A DNA stretch of 64,000 bases from Cycas panzhihuaensis (Eukaryota > Cycadophyta): NCBI GenBank assembly GCA_023213395.1, contig CM041465.1, forward strand, positions 210,683,741 to 210,747,740, written 5' to 3'. A program made the position numbers and the translations under genes. Position 1 is the first letter of the stretch. Each line of letters begins with the position of its first letter. Below, one piece after another: positions 23,346-34,060 of this stretch. The notes under the pieces were generated by a model. It searched no databases. It was not told the origin of the DNA and saw only the letters and a program-made list of their open reading frames with translations.

Positions 23346-25458
23346 TGTGCTTATCAAGCATCCAAGGTTGATGAAACTTGGATCATTGATTCTGGAGCTA
23401 CATAACACATGACTGGGAGTGAAGAACTCCTTTGCGACATCAAGGAAGGAAAAGGTCAATCAGTGACCTTTGGCAACAATCAATCTGTCAAGATTTCTAG
23501 AATAGGCACAATAGCTCCATTTCACTCTTCTTCTAATCCTTCCTCTTCATTTCCCAATGGCAATGCCTACTTTATACCTTCTATGGACAAGAGCTTGCTA
23601 TCTGTTAACAAATTGGACAAGCAACTGATGAGCATCTTGTTCAAAAATGAGAAATGTGTACTAAGTGACAAAGATGACCAAGTAGTAGCTGTTGGATATG
23701 AGGATCATGGCCTCTACAAATTGGATGCTAATAACATAACACTTGATTCTGCTTACTCTGGTTCTATTGTCACTAAACACTTGTCTAAGATGCAACTTTG
23801 GCATCAACGTCTAGGCCATTTGAGCTTAGACAATCTCAGGCAGATGATAAACAAAAACACGGTACATGGGCTTTCAAAGATATATGGCACAAAATATTTT
23901 TGTGAAGCATGCATAACAGGGACTCAACATCGTTTGCCTTTCCCTAAAGGCAAAGCTTCGCGTGCATCACATCCTTTGCAGCTGGTACACTCAGATTTGT
24001 GTGGACCTATGTCCACTGCATCCTTTGGAGGAGCTTTGTACTACATCTCCTTCATTGATGACTTTTCTCATAAAGTTTGGCTCTACTTCATCAAGCACAA
24101 GTTTGAACCATTTTCAAAGTTCAAAGAGTTCAAGCTTGAAATGGAGAACGAGTCTGGCCAATCTATCAAAACATTAAGGACAGACAATGGAGGTGAATTT
24201 ACTTCAAATGAATTCACCCAATTCTGCAAGGATAATGGCATTCAGAGACAGCTTACTATTCCTCACACTCCTCAACAAAATGGAGTCTCTGAAAGAATGA
24301 ATAGAACTTTGGCTAATAAAGCCAAAGCAATGATGCATGCAAAATCACTCACTCGAGCTTACTGGGTAGAGGCATTCCACACAGCTGCCCATGTGGCAAA
24401 TCGAAGTCCAACTACAGCAGTCACCGACATCACACTCAAGGAGGCATGGTCTGGCAAAAAGCCAACTGTCAGCCATTTGAGGACTTTTGGGTGCACTGCT
24501 TATATGCACATCCCCGACCAGCAAAGAACAAAATTAGACAAACATAGTCTAAAATGCATCTTTGTAGGTTATGCCATTCATAGCAAAGCCTACAAGTTGT
24601 ATGATCCCATTGGAAAGAAAATGCATCTCTCAAGAGATGTAATCTTTGCTAAAGACGATCATAAGAAGTTGCAAACAACATCCATGCAACCCCCCATTGA
24701 CAAAGGCAAAAAGATTGTTGAGGCTTTCCTTCCCTCTCAATCTTCTACTCCATGTACATCATCTGTACCTACTGGACCGTCCACATCATCTGATTTAGCT
24801 CCACTTGATCCTAGCACATCTTCTGTTGATCAACCACCTAGACCAGAAGATCTTGAGGTACAGGTCACATCAATTCAAAAGTTACCAAAATGGTATACTC
24901 AAATAGTACAGGACGACCACATCATTGAAGGAAAACGTCCATCAAAATATAGGCAACAGACCAATTTTGCACTTATGGCTAAAGTGCTATGTGTCGATGA
25001 GCCTTCCACCTTTGAGAAGGCTTATAAAAATGAAAATTGGAAGGCTGCCATGGATGAAGAAATCCATTCTATTGAAAAGAATGGTACTTGGGATTTGGTC
25101 AGATTGGCTAAACACAAACAGGCAATCAGTTGCAAATGGGTCTACAAGACCAAATTCCATTCTGATGGTACACTTAAGCGGCAGAAGGCCCGCCTTGTGG
25201 CAAAAGGATTCAAACAAAAGGAAGGCATAGACTACAAGGAAACTTTTGCACCAGTAGCTAATATGAACACCATTAGACTCATCTTGGCCTTAACAGCTCA
25301 ATGCAAATGGCCAGTCTTTCAGATGGACGTGAAGAGCACCTTTCTTAATGGCGATCTTCAGGAGGAGGTATACTTGGAGCAACCTCCCGGTTACGAGGTA
25401 CAAGGCAAGGAGCATTTAGTATGTCGCCTAGAAAAGGCATTATATGGCTTGAAACAAG
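23346..25458 (+). pseudogene. copia A copy 1 pol, first part: protease, integrase, RT start
   Basis: Protease active site IIDSGAT is followed by an in-frame TAA (23,403) and then open sequence from 23,409 for 686 codons. Domains in order: GAG-pre-integrase (LWHQRLGHLSLDNL, residue ~130; C-x2-C in CEACITG), integrase core (HSDLCGP, RTDNGGEF, SERMNRT, residues ~194-295), a variable Ser/Pro linker, and RT from ~residue 544 ([26 protein letters not shown]). The frame ends where the Tat-like element entered at 25,459. Apart from one stop it is well preserved. Confidence 0.95.
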
Positions 25459-26301
25459 TGTTGGAGTGAAATTTGACTCAATGGCTGTGTGAGGACCAGA
25501 GGTAGGTCAGATAACCCGAGTTGTGCAGGTACGGACCGTACGGAGGTACGCACGAGGCAAAACGGCAGAAAAACAAGCATTCTGGGTACGTATGACGGTG
25601 CGTGCAGAACGGCACGCATGAGGAACGTACCGGTGGCGGGGATCGGAACCAAGCGGCGATGCGCATGACTTGGGGACCAAAGTGAAGACCGAGGTGCAGG
25701 ACGTGCGTGGACGTCACGGACCCAAAGGAATAATTAATTAAGGACAAACAAAGTGATTAAGTGAAGAGGTACGCATAACTGAAGAGGTACGCATGACTGA
25801 AGGGGTACGATTATGACAGACAGTCATAACCCTTCAGCCAAAAGGTACCAACAGGAGTACTTAAGGAGGTACGCATGATTCACCTGGTTAGGGTGAGAGC
25901 CGGATATCACAGATGCCAAAGGTGCAGAGACAGACGCATGACACCGATTGGAGCATGAATGTATGATAAGTACCATCCGGTACGCATATGTATGAAGGAT
26001 CAGATGTCTTTGGAATGCTCAAGAATGCATTCCAGCCCCTGTGTAAATGAACTGTTGAATTAATAAAAGGAAGAGTTACGTGGAAATTGGTGTATTCTTG
26101 GTGTTGTGATGATGATTTCTTTCAAGTATGTATTGATTTGCATCTTGTGTACCATTCTGTGAATTATATATGGAATGTATGTGGAATGTATGTGAATAAC
26201 CATGTTGACAGTATCCTAAAACTAGACTATAGCGCTGTGTAACCTTGACAAGTGAGCAAAGGGTATCTCGTAAGTGTAACAAGGCACCCCAGCAGTCAAC
26301 A
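25459..26301 (+). repeat. 5' LTR of the Tat/Athila-like element
   Basis: 843 bp. It contains five or more GGTACGCA motifs (e.g. near 25,546, 25,768, 25,787, 25,870 and 25,980). It differs from the 3' LTR mostly at CAG/CTG sites, for example ataactgaag here against ataatcgaag there. Confidence 0.93.
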
Positions 26302-26302
26302 T

Positions 26303-26315
26303 TGGTTCCGTTGCC
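26303..26315 (+). promoter_or_regulatory. Probable primer-binding site, not tRNA-iMet
   Basis: TGGTTCCGTTGCC follows the LTR after one base. It resembles the TGGCGCCGTTGCC type used by many Tat/Athila elements (tRNA-Asp-like primer) with changes at two positions. The exact primer is not certain. Confidence 0.6.
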
Positions 26316-26443
26316 TACGTCCATTGAGGAGGGACAGGGCCTAGGGGTTTCAAAGGAAAAAGAATGTGTAAAGGGCAGAGGACCATGGCTGCCACCGTGA
26401 TGGCGGGCTGTAACTAAGCCACAGGCAGCCAGGGGACCTTCCA

Positions 26444-26864
26444 ATGCCACCTAAGAGGCCTTCAAGGTCGGAAGAGCCCCAGAAGGATACTTCACCCAAG
26501 GAAAAGGAGACTAGCAGACAAAGGGCACTAAGATGGTCAAAAGAAGCAAAACTCAGAAGGGCGAGGAGATTAAGTTCGCAAAACAACGAGACTAAGGGAC
26601 AATCATTGAAGGATCCGAGGCAAGTGGAGCCCGGACACCTCGTGAAGAGGAAACCCATGGCGAACGATGGTATTGACACCCCTCATCGTAGATGATTTGT
26701 TTAGCTTTGAGATTGAAGGGAAACCTAAAGTGGAGGAAAAATATAAAGAGATTCTAACAGAGGGAAGTATACCAGCGGAGGACAGCCCGAAGGACCTAGG
26801 TGACAGCGATAAGAAGGCGGAGGAAGGTCCCTCGGCATATTGGGAAAACAAGCTAACGAGATAG
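26444..26864 (+). pseudogene. Tat-like gag N-terminal part
   Basis: Two overlapping frames form the start of gag: 26,444-26,695 (basic, MPPKRPSRSEEPQ) and 26,667-26,864 (acidic, KPKVEEKYKEILTEG). It has no recognisable domain, as is usual for this region. The frame change between them is probably a small indel. Confidence 0.6.
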
Positions 26865-27086
26865 CTTTTTGAAGATTCGACAGAAAGGGATCGGATCAAT
26901 CTTACATTACAAGAACACCATTAACTATACAAGTTCCGTGTAGTGGAACCTATACACATAAAAACTCCATTTAAGAATCCATTGCTTGGAAAAGATAGTG
27001 CAATGTAGTTACTCCCAATGTATCCCCAAAGGACGGAGGAGGGGAAAGATCACCATCAGGTGGGGGACAGTTGCAATCTCCCAAGA

Positions 27087-27622
27087 TGGACGACTATAGA
27101 GACTTTGGGAAACTAACCTTTAATGATACTTCAGACGCAGCAGAACATGTGTATCTATTTTAGAACCTCATTGATGTTAAAAAGATTACAGACGAAGATG
27201 AAATCAAAGCACGCTTCGCTTGTACATTAAGAGGAGTACCCTTGGCATGGTACAAGGAAATAAACAAAAATGATCCATGGGTAAAGATTAAGAAAGCGTT
27301 TGAGGAGAGATTTCAAAAGTTTCGGAGTAATGCAGCTGTGGAAATCGCATTGCGAGAGATCAGGCAGAGGCCGGGGGAGTCCGTCCTAACTTACATTAGC
27401 CGAATGAAGATTATTGCAGCGAGCATGATCAATGAAACGATCACGGATCATAATATGAAGAATTACTTCGTAAGAGGGCTGAATGAGAAGTTGCGAGCTA
27501 TGATGCATGCTCATCCGCTAAAGTCATTCAAGAATGCTCAGGATTTGGCATTAGATTTCGAGATGGAAATGGATGCCCAAGCAGGAGGACAAGATTCCTT
27601 CTTTGTTAAGATTACAAGATGA
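27087..27622 (+). pseudogene. Tat-like gag capsid domain
   Basis: Matches the plant Retrotrans_gag family: LRGVPLAWYKEINKND, then FEERFQKF, REIRQRPGESVLTYI and FVRGLNEKLRAMM. It is open from 27,242 for 126 codons; the part from 27,087 (MDDYRDFGKLTF) is interrupted by a TAG. Downstream, to ~28,170, remnants of a zinc knuckle can be read (CGPSDHKAEDC) in shifting frames. Confidence 0.85.
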
Positions 27623-28233
27623 GATTAGAGAGTCAAGCGTAACTAGTACAATCGACCCTTCTGCCGGGTAGGGGTAGCAGAAGAGGAATCAAAACAGAAG
27701 CACTAAGAAAAGAGGTGGCAAGATTAAAAATCAGAAATAACCGGGAGGAAGAAGAGATGCCCAAAAGAAAGAGCACACGGAAGGGTAACCAAGTGGTGCC
27801 ATATTCAGGAGGAAAACTCACATACCACCCGAATGTGAGTTGAATTTAAAAAGCAGTCGACGCACCAACAAGAGAAGTGGTGCCACATATGTGAGGTTGA
27901 CACACACACAACCAAGGACCTGCTTTTATAATTCCGTGGGAAAAGCATTTAGAGGCCGAGGTCGGGAAGAGGCAACCCACCTCGAAATGTGTATACAACG
28001 AGGCGCACCAAAGCCCTCAAGGAAGAAACAAAGATGGGGAGATGCCTCATCTCGCCTACAGTTCGGGCAATCGAAGTCCGAATGTCGATGAAGCAGAATA
28101 CGAGCAGGCCGTTCGTATGTGTGGCCCAAGCGACCACAAAGCGGAAGATTGCAAGGGTAAAGCGAAGGCAACTAATCTAATGACAATCGTGCGAAACGAA
28201 GAATGTGAAATTGCGTAACAAACAAAAGAGAAA

Positions 28234-29018
28234 TTGGATGAAGGATATCCAAACCCTCCAACAGAGATGGATCGGTATAAACAAGCAAAACAAGTGTTGG
28301 ATGGTTTAGTCTGGGAAGAAAATATACTATCAATGGGTAAACCGGAAACAAAAAATGTTTATGTTCGGAAAAACAAACAAAAAAAGCCAGAAAAATTACC
28401 AGAAGAATCGACGGTAAAACCCCAAATGGTGCAAATGGAGGAGTTGTTTAAAGGATTACCAGCCGAAGATATTCCCAGAATGTTGTTATTGATGGAGAAT
28501 CTAGTGAAGCGATTGCGATTAACTATTCCTCCGTCTCGTGTTATTGATTGGATTAAAGGAGGAGTATTACGTAAGGAATTACCAAAAATTTGAAACAAGT
28601 TATACCATCATTCGACATGGATCCAATGGTAACCATGTCCGTATTGGGAGAAACATTTCCTCGAGTAATTGTGGATGGAGGTGCGGCAGTAAATGTGTTA
28701 CCAGCTGCAACATGGCGTAAATTGGGAAGCCCAAAATTGGAGGCAGCAACCTATTCGCTGAAATTGACCAATGAGCTACTGGTACGACCCATGGGCAGAT
28801 TGGCCAATATCAAAGTAGACATGGCAGGGATAGTGGTAAGAGTTGACTTCACGATCGTGGAAACGGAGAAAGGAGCCACACCCTACCCAGCGTTACTAGG
28901 AAGGCCATGGTTATACAAAACACAATGCCTTGATTGGGAAAAGGTAACCTTCACTTTATCGGACAAAGAACAACAAAGTGGTGCTACCAATCTTTGGGAA
29001 GAAGTTCGATTGAAGTAA
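28234..29018 (+). pseudogene. Tat-like gag-protease linker and protease
   Basis: An open frame at 28,234-28,593 (Lys/Glu-rich linker) is followed by the protease frame at 28,590-29,018 (142 codons). The protease has the active-site-like IVDGGAAVNVLP, with DGG in place of the common DSG/DTG, and the C-terminal LLGRPWL, a combination usual in Athila/Tat proteases. The 4-base overlap suggests either frameshifting or a single lost base. No catalytic residue is visibly missing. Confidence 0.85.
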
Positions 29019-29094
29019 TTCCGCATTTAAGGATCCAAAGACAACGGTAACAAGCACAACATTTTCTTCCAATGAGGAAGAACACATCTTTCAC

Positions 29095-30063
29095 ATGGCG
29101 GAAGAGCCCACCACGTCAAAGCATCACCAGCATGAAGAACCAACGGATATCGAAGAAATATACAACTCTTCGAATGACGAACACGGTATGAGGTTCGTGG
29201 ATTACTGGCTTCAGGATGCATATGAAGTAAACTCTTCTTCATTCAGATGTAATTTGCTATCTAAATGTGTATCTGTAAACATTGATAATAATTTAAATTC
29301 TTTTGAATATATGCTGACTAATGATCATTTGGAAATTGATAATAACCTAGACCAACCAACCCTTAGCTTATCTAGTAATTTTCGTAGTTTTTTTCTAGTT
29401 AGTAGTAACCCTGACATCCCATCTACTTCAGGTGTGGGTCCTGAGGTAGATTCCTTACCCCCCCCTTTATTACAACCCGAGGAAGGAAGTAATATTCCCT
29501 CCTCTTCTTCCTTAGAGGTACACCCGCCCAGCCATAAATCTCTTCCAACCATTGGCGCCAAAACCGGGGAAATGGAAGGAGGATTGCTGGTAAGTACTTC
29601 TAGCGAGTCTGGTCTAGGGAATAAAATCATTATTCCGGAAAAAATAAATTGTCAAACCTATATTGGGGATTACGTTAAACCATTCTATGGGGAACAGTTA
29701 TATGGGACTACCCATTTAACACACTGCATTGATTATTGGATAGAGCAGGGAAATTGGGACAAAACCAAATGGCAGCAGGATTTAATCCTAACCCTACAAG
29801 GGAAAGCTTGGTATTGGTACTCAGCTCACCAACATACCCTTAGCAATTGGCAAGAATTGCAAACGATGTTTCGAATACAATTCGATCATCCAGACCAACT
29901 AACTATTCCAATATTCTATGTAGGACATGACCCTAGAAAACACATACAGGTGTGTAAAAAAAATTGGAAATCTTTGAGTATACCTAAGCGGAATTGGTCT
30001 AACTACTTCTACCATACCTTGGGAAGAGTAGCAAAAGACCTGTTCGGAAGGAGCAAAACTTAG
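29095..30063 (+). CDS. Second Gag-like ORF between protease and RT
   Basis: 322 codons with no internal stop, starting MAEEPTTSKHHQHEEP. The first ~190 residues are acidic and Ser/Pro rich. Residues ~200-275 (CIDYWIEQGNWDKTKW, LTLQGKAWYWYSAHQH, WQELQTMFRIQF) read like the N-terminal half of a retrotransposon Gag/capsid: W-rich, G-x-A-x-x-W pattern, then W-x-x-x-x-x-x-F. It is distinct from the gag at 27,087. A position between protease and RT is unusual. It could be a captured gag from another element or an old nested insertion. Function unknown. Confidence 0.7.
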   Translation: MAEEPTTSKHHQHEEPTDIEEIYNSSNDEHGMRFVDYWLQDAYEVNSSSFRCNLLSKCVSVNIDNNLNSFEYMLTNDHLEIDNNLDQPTLSLSSNFRSFFLVSSNPDIPSTSGVGPEVDSLPPPLLQPEEGSNIPSSSSLEVHPPSHKSLPTIGAKTGEMEGGLLVSTSSESGLGNKIIIPEKINCQTYIGDYVKPFYGEQLYGTTHLTHCIDYWIEQGNWDKTKWQQDLILTLQGKAWYWYSAHQHTLSNWQELQTMFRIQFDHPDQLTIPIFYVGHDPRKHIQVCKKNWKSLSIPKRNWSNYFYHTLGRVAKDLFGRSKT

Positions 30064-30480
30064 ATATAACTCGAAAATCTAAGGGAATCTTTTATAAAAC
30101 CTTTAGGCATACTGAAAACCAAGACGTAGACACAATCACGAAACATATTAGAATGATGAGCATAAAACTAGAACAAGATTTAATGGATCAGAAACAATAG
30201 AATCCATACAGTGAAGAAGAAGAAATTGTGAATTATCCTGCAGAGTTTCTGAGAATTCACCGTGGGAGAAAGAAAAATAGAAGATGCTCCAAGGCATAAA
30301 ACTGAAAATGTAGAAGATGTGGGTATGACAAAGTTAAAACAACGAAATTAATGTTGGCAATCCGTAAAGTCCTAAGCTTATTCGAATTGGAGATTATTGG
30401 GATCCCCAACCAGAATCAAGCTCAACAATTATTCAAGAATTTCGTGATGTGCTTATGCGTGGTCGTATAAAGATTTGAAA
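30064..30480 (+). other. Degenerate spacer between second Gag-like ORF and RT
   Basis: No frame longer than ~60 codons. It probably holds the C-terminal end of the Gag-like ORF and the RT N-terminus, broken by stops. Confidence 0.5.
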
Positions 30481-31250
30481 GGTATTCCTCCCGAGATAGG
30501 AATGCATCATATTGATCTAGTGGAGGACGCTAAACCGAAACAAATGACCATACCGAATGAATCAAATATAAAGAAAAAGTAAAAGCGAGCTGGATAAAAT
30601 GTTAGAAGCGGGTTATATATACAAAATTGACTACGGTGGGGTGAGCCACTGTAGTAGTGGTTCCAAAGAAAAATGGGAAAATTCAGTCTGTGGATTACGC
30701 ACAATTGAACAAAGTGACGAAAAAGATCCATTTCCGCTACCTTTCACTAAGATATTCTAGAAGCGATTGGAGGAATGAAATCTATTCATTCACAGACGGA
30801 TTTAGTGGGTACAATCAAGTGCAGATTGCCCCAGAAGATCAGGCAAAGACAACATTCGTAATGTAATGGGGCACGTGACGCCTATAAGGTAATGCCATTC
30901 GGTCTTACGAATGCACCAGCGACATTTCAACGGATTGTGATTAATATCTTTCGTAAATTCATTGGAGAAAAAGTGGCTGTATTCTTAGACGATTGGACAT
31001 TGTACGGGTTAATGAAAAATCATATGGAAAACTTAAGAGAAATGTTGCAAACTTGTCGGGAAAATAAACTGTCTCAATCCATAAAAATGTACATTTCTGG
31101 TACCCTTTGGAAACCTCCTAGGTCACATAGTCAGCAAAGAAGGATTGGCGATGATCCAAAGAAAAGTGTCTGCCATTTTACACTTTCCGACACCAAATAC
31201 GAGGAAGCAGCTGAAAGGTTTTTTGGGTTTGACCGGATATTATAGAAAAT
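30481..31250 (+). pseudogene. Tat-like reverse transcriptase
   Basis: RT motifs are spread over several frames: GIPPEIGMHHIDLV (start), VVPKKNGK (30,657), MPFGLTNAPATFQRI (30,892) and the catalytic-type FLDDWTLYG (~30,985). The usual pattern is F-x-DD, so the Asp pair is preserved. Frame changes near 30,760 and 30,870 and after 31,090 make it non-functional as read. Confidence 0.9.
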
Positions 31251-31964
31251 TTATCAGAGGATATGCATATATATCTGGACCTCTAGAAGAATTGCTGAAA
31301 AAGAATATTGAATGGATATGGACCAAAGATCAGCAACGAGCATTCGAGACATTAAAGCAGGCCATAGTAGCAGCGCCTATATTGCGATTTCCAGATTGGA
31401 AGAAAACCTTTCACGTGCATGTGGATGCGTCGCAATACGCTATTGGATGCGTATTGGCCCAACCCAGTGATGATAAAACGGATCATCCAATCTATTTTGC
31501 CAGTCGGAAACTTACGAGAGCAGAGCAGAATTATACGACAACGGAAAGAGAGGCACTCGGCATGGTTTATGCACTACAAAAATTTCGACATTATTTATTA
31601 TCTAATCCATTCCTGTTTTTTGTCGACCACCAAGCCTTGATGTATCTAGTGAATAAACCCATTATGCGAGGAAGGATCAGCAGATGGTTAATCTTTGCTC
31701 CAAGAATTTTCATTCAGAATCATTGTGAAACCTGGTAAGGCGCACATCATTCCAGATCAACTATCGAGAATCAAAAATGGAGAGAAAGCCACAAGGATAT
31801 CAGATGATTTTCCAGACGCAGCTCTATTCAGCATAGATGCAGTTCCAGTGGACTGGTATGAGGGTATACCAGAATACCTAGCGACCGGTGAAGTGCCAAC
31901 AGAATTAGATCGTACAGGGAAAAGAAATTTCATTAGAAAAGCGGAGTCAGATCACTATCGGTGA
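31145..31964 (+). pseudogene. Tat-like RNase H and connection to integrase
   Basis: Open at 31,145-31,738: GFLGLTGYYRKFI, then the RNase H core HVDASQYAIGCVLAQ, ASRKLTRAEQNYTTTERE and FVDHQALMYLV. The next frame at 31,695-31,964 carries the connection (KPGKAHIIPDQLSRI). The two overlap by 44 bases, consistent with a single indel near 31,700. Confidence 0.9.
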
Positions 31965-33083
31965 GTTGTACAAATTGGGGCGGATGACATATTGCGGCGT
32001 TGTGTTCGGCAAAGATGAGATAAACCGGATCATGTCGCAGCACATGAAGGAGTAGCGGTGGCCACATGGGGAAATTGGCCACATGGCGAAAAATCTTGAC
32101 GTCGGGATTCGTGGCCATCAATGTTCAAGATGTTAAAAATGGGTTCAAGCATGCGACTCGCCAACGAGTGGGAAACCTAATCGGCAGGATTTCCACCGTT
32201 GCATCCCATACTACCCTTGGCACCATTCGAAAAGTGGGGACTCGACTTTGTGGGGCCAATCAAACCAGCAGCGCGGAGATCAAAAGCTCGATACATTCTG
32301 GTGGCAACCGACTACACGACAAAGTGGGTGGAAGCACGCGATTAAGGAAAGCGATGCGAAAGCACAAAGAAGATTTACGTATGAGGTGATAATCACGCCG
32401 ATTTGGATGCCCCTTGAAGATTGTCAGTGACCAAGGTGCCCACTTCCTCAACCAAACGATTGAAGCGTTAACAACTGCCTTCATGATTAGCCATCAGAAA
32501 TCAACCCCTACTATCCCGCAGCCAATGGTCAAGCGAGCTCCAACAAAATAATCAGAAACTGCTTAAAAAAATATGCGACATCGGCAGATCAGATTGGGCT
32601 GAGAAGCTACCTTCCGTACTATGGGCCTTTCGTACGACGTACAAAAGATCAGTTGGACAGACCCCATTTCAGCTTGTATATGGCACGGAAGCCATCCTTC
32701 CGACCGAGTTCGAGATACCCAGCTTACGAGTAGCGATACAATGCCGATTAGACGACCTCCAGTCCTTGGAACGACGACTGGAAGATCTAATACGGTTGGA
32801 AGAGACACGACATCTAGCAAACTGGGTGCAGCATATAGACAAGCGACGACAAAAAGCGTGGCATGACCGCCATCTGCGGAAACCACAATTCAATGAGGGT
32901 GATCACGTATTGCTTTACGACAGCAAATTCAAAACGCACCCCGAGAAACTCAAGATGTGGTGGTTGGGACCATACATCGCGGAAAGAATTTTCGAGAATG
33001 GTTCAGTGCAGCTTCGAGAAATCGACGGACCCCTGCTACCAACACGGGTAAATGGTAGCAGACTCAAGTCTTACATTGAGTAG
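31965..33083 (+). pseudogene. Tat-like integrase without chromodomain
   Basis: The first two thirds are broken, with pieces readable in all three frames (YYPAANGQASSNKIIRN around the third catalytic region, PFQLVYGTEAILPTE-like at ~32,670). The last part is open at 32,766-33,083: HDRHLRKPQFNEGDHVLLYD, WWLGPYIAERIFENGSVQL. This C-terminal GPY-type segment ends in ...NGSRLKSYIE with no chromodomain, as expected for Tat/Athila. Confidence 0.88.
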
Positions 33084-34060
33084 CCAGTTACTAGCCGGAT
33101 CAGCTGGTTGTACCATAGCGTATTGCATGATGTTGAGGCAATCAACTGCCTTGATACCGAGCCATGATCCAGTTCGGTATGGATATAAAAAATTGAAAAA
33201 AATTGAAAAAAATAAAAAAAAATAACCGTAACTCATTTCTGATATAAGCAACAGCAGCATAATCCGAGAAAAACCAGAGGAAAACTCAAGAAAGATACAA
33301 GCGAATTACGATTATGCGTGCAAACAGTATCGTTACTGTGCACGCAGTTGGGACAGTGATAAAGTAGAAAATACACTATACGTACCAAAGGAATTCACTA
33401 AAGTACGCTTAGTGGAAAAAGTGACCCCGAATTATACTATACGTACCTAAAAAGTACGCGGACAGGTACGCATAGTAGAAATAACTTTAAGTGGCTCAAT
33501 TACATTTTATGTACCTGAAAAGTACGTAAACAGGTACGCACAGTGCACATGAGCGTAAACTCAAATTATACATTATACGTACCAACGACGTACGTAATCG
33601 GGTACGCACTGTGTAAAAGATACTTAAGTGACTTTGCATTATACGTACCAAAGAAAATACGTAATCGAGTACGCATAATGGAAATTCTTAACATTATACG
33701 TACCAAGGGCACGTATAAGACAAAATACGCAAAACGACAAATCCTTACGTACCTGCGAACATTCCTGTGCGGTACGCAGAGCGGAACGGACCACGGCACG
33801 CAAGGAATTGCTCAGGTACGCATCACGGCTTGGCGAAACGGTGAAACGGCAAGCGTTCCTCGGAGGTGCGTGACGCGGTTCTCTGCGATGCGCTTTGGTT
33901 TTCTTTCTTACCTCTAGAAATCCACAGCCATGATGAGGACGGTAGGGTGCCAAGAGGCATACATTCCCAAGTTGAAACAGGACCTCCAAACCCTACCAAG
34001 TGAGATTTCAGACGCATAAAGATTAAGCAGCGGTGGAAGGACTACATTTTTTGTAACCCT
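33084..34060 (+). repeat. Post-integrase spacer with degenerate GTACGCA/TATACGTACC repeats
   Basis: No gene. Between ~33,370 and ~33,800 a degenerate unit (TATACGTACC, ~10-20 bases, GTACGTAA, then GGTACGCA) recurs about seven times at ~60-80 bp spacing. A purine/A tract lies at 33,185-33,225. GGTACGCA motifs are also frequent in this element's LTRs. Confidence 0.75.

Noticed and set aside
26076-26450. 124-codon minus-strand ORF in the Tat 5' LTR and leader
   Set aside because: It follows LTR sequence, recurs only partly in the 3' LTR and has no domain; chance frame.
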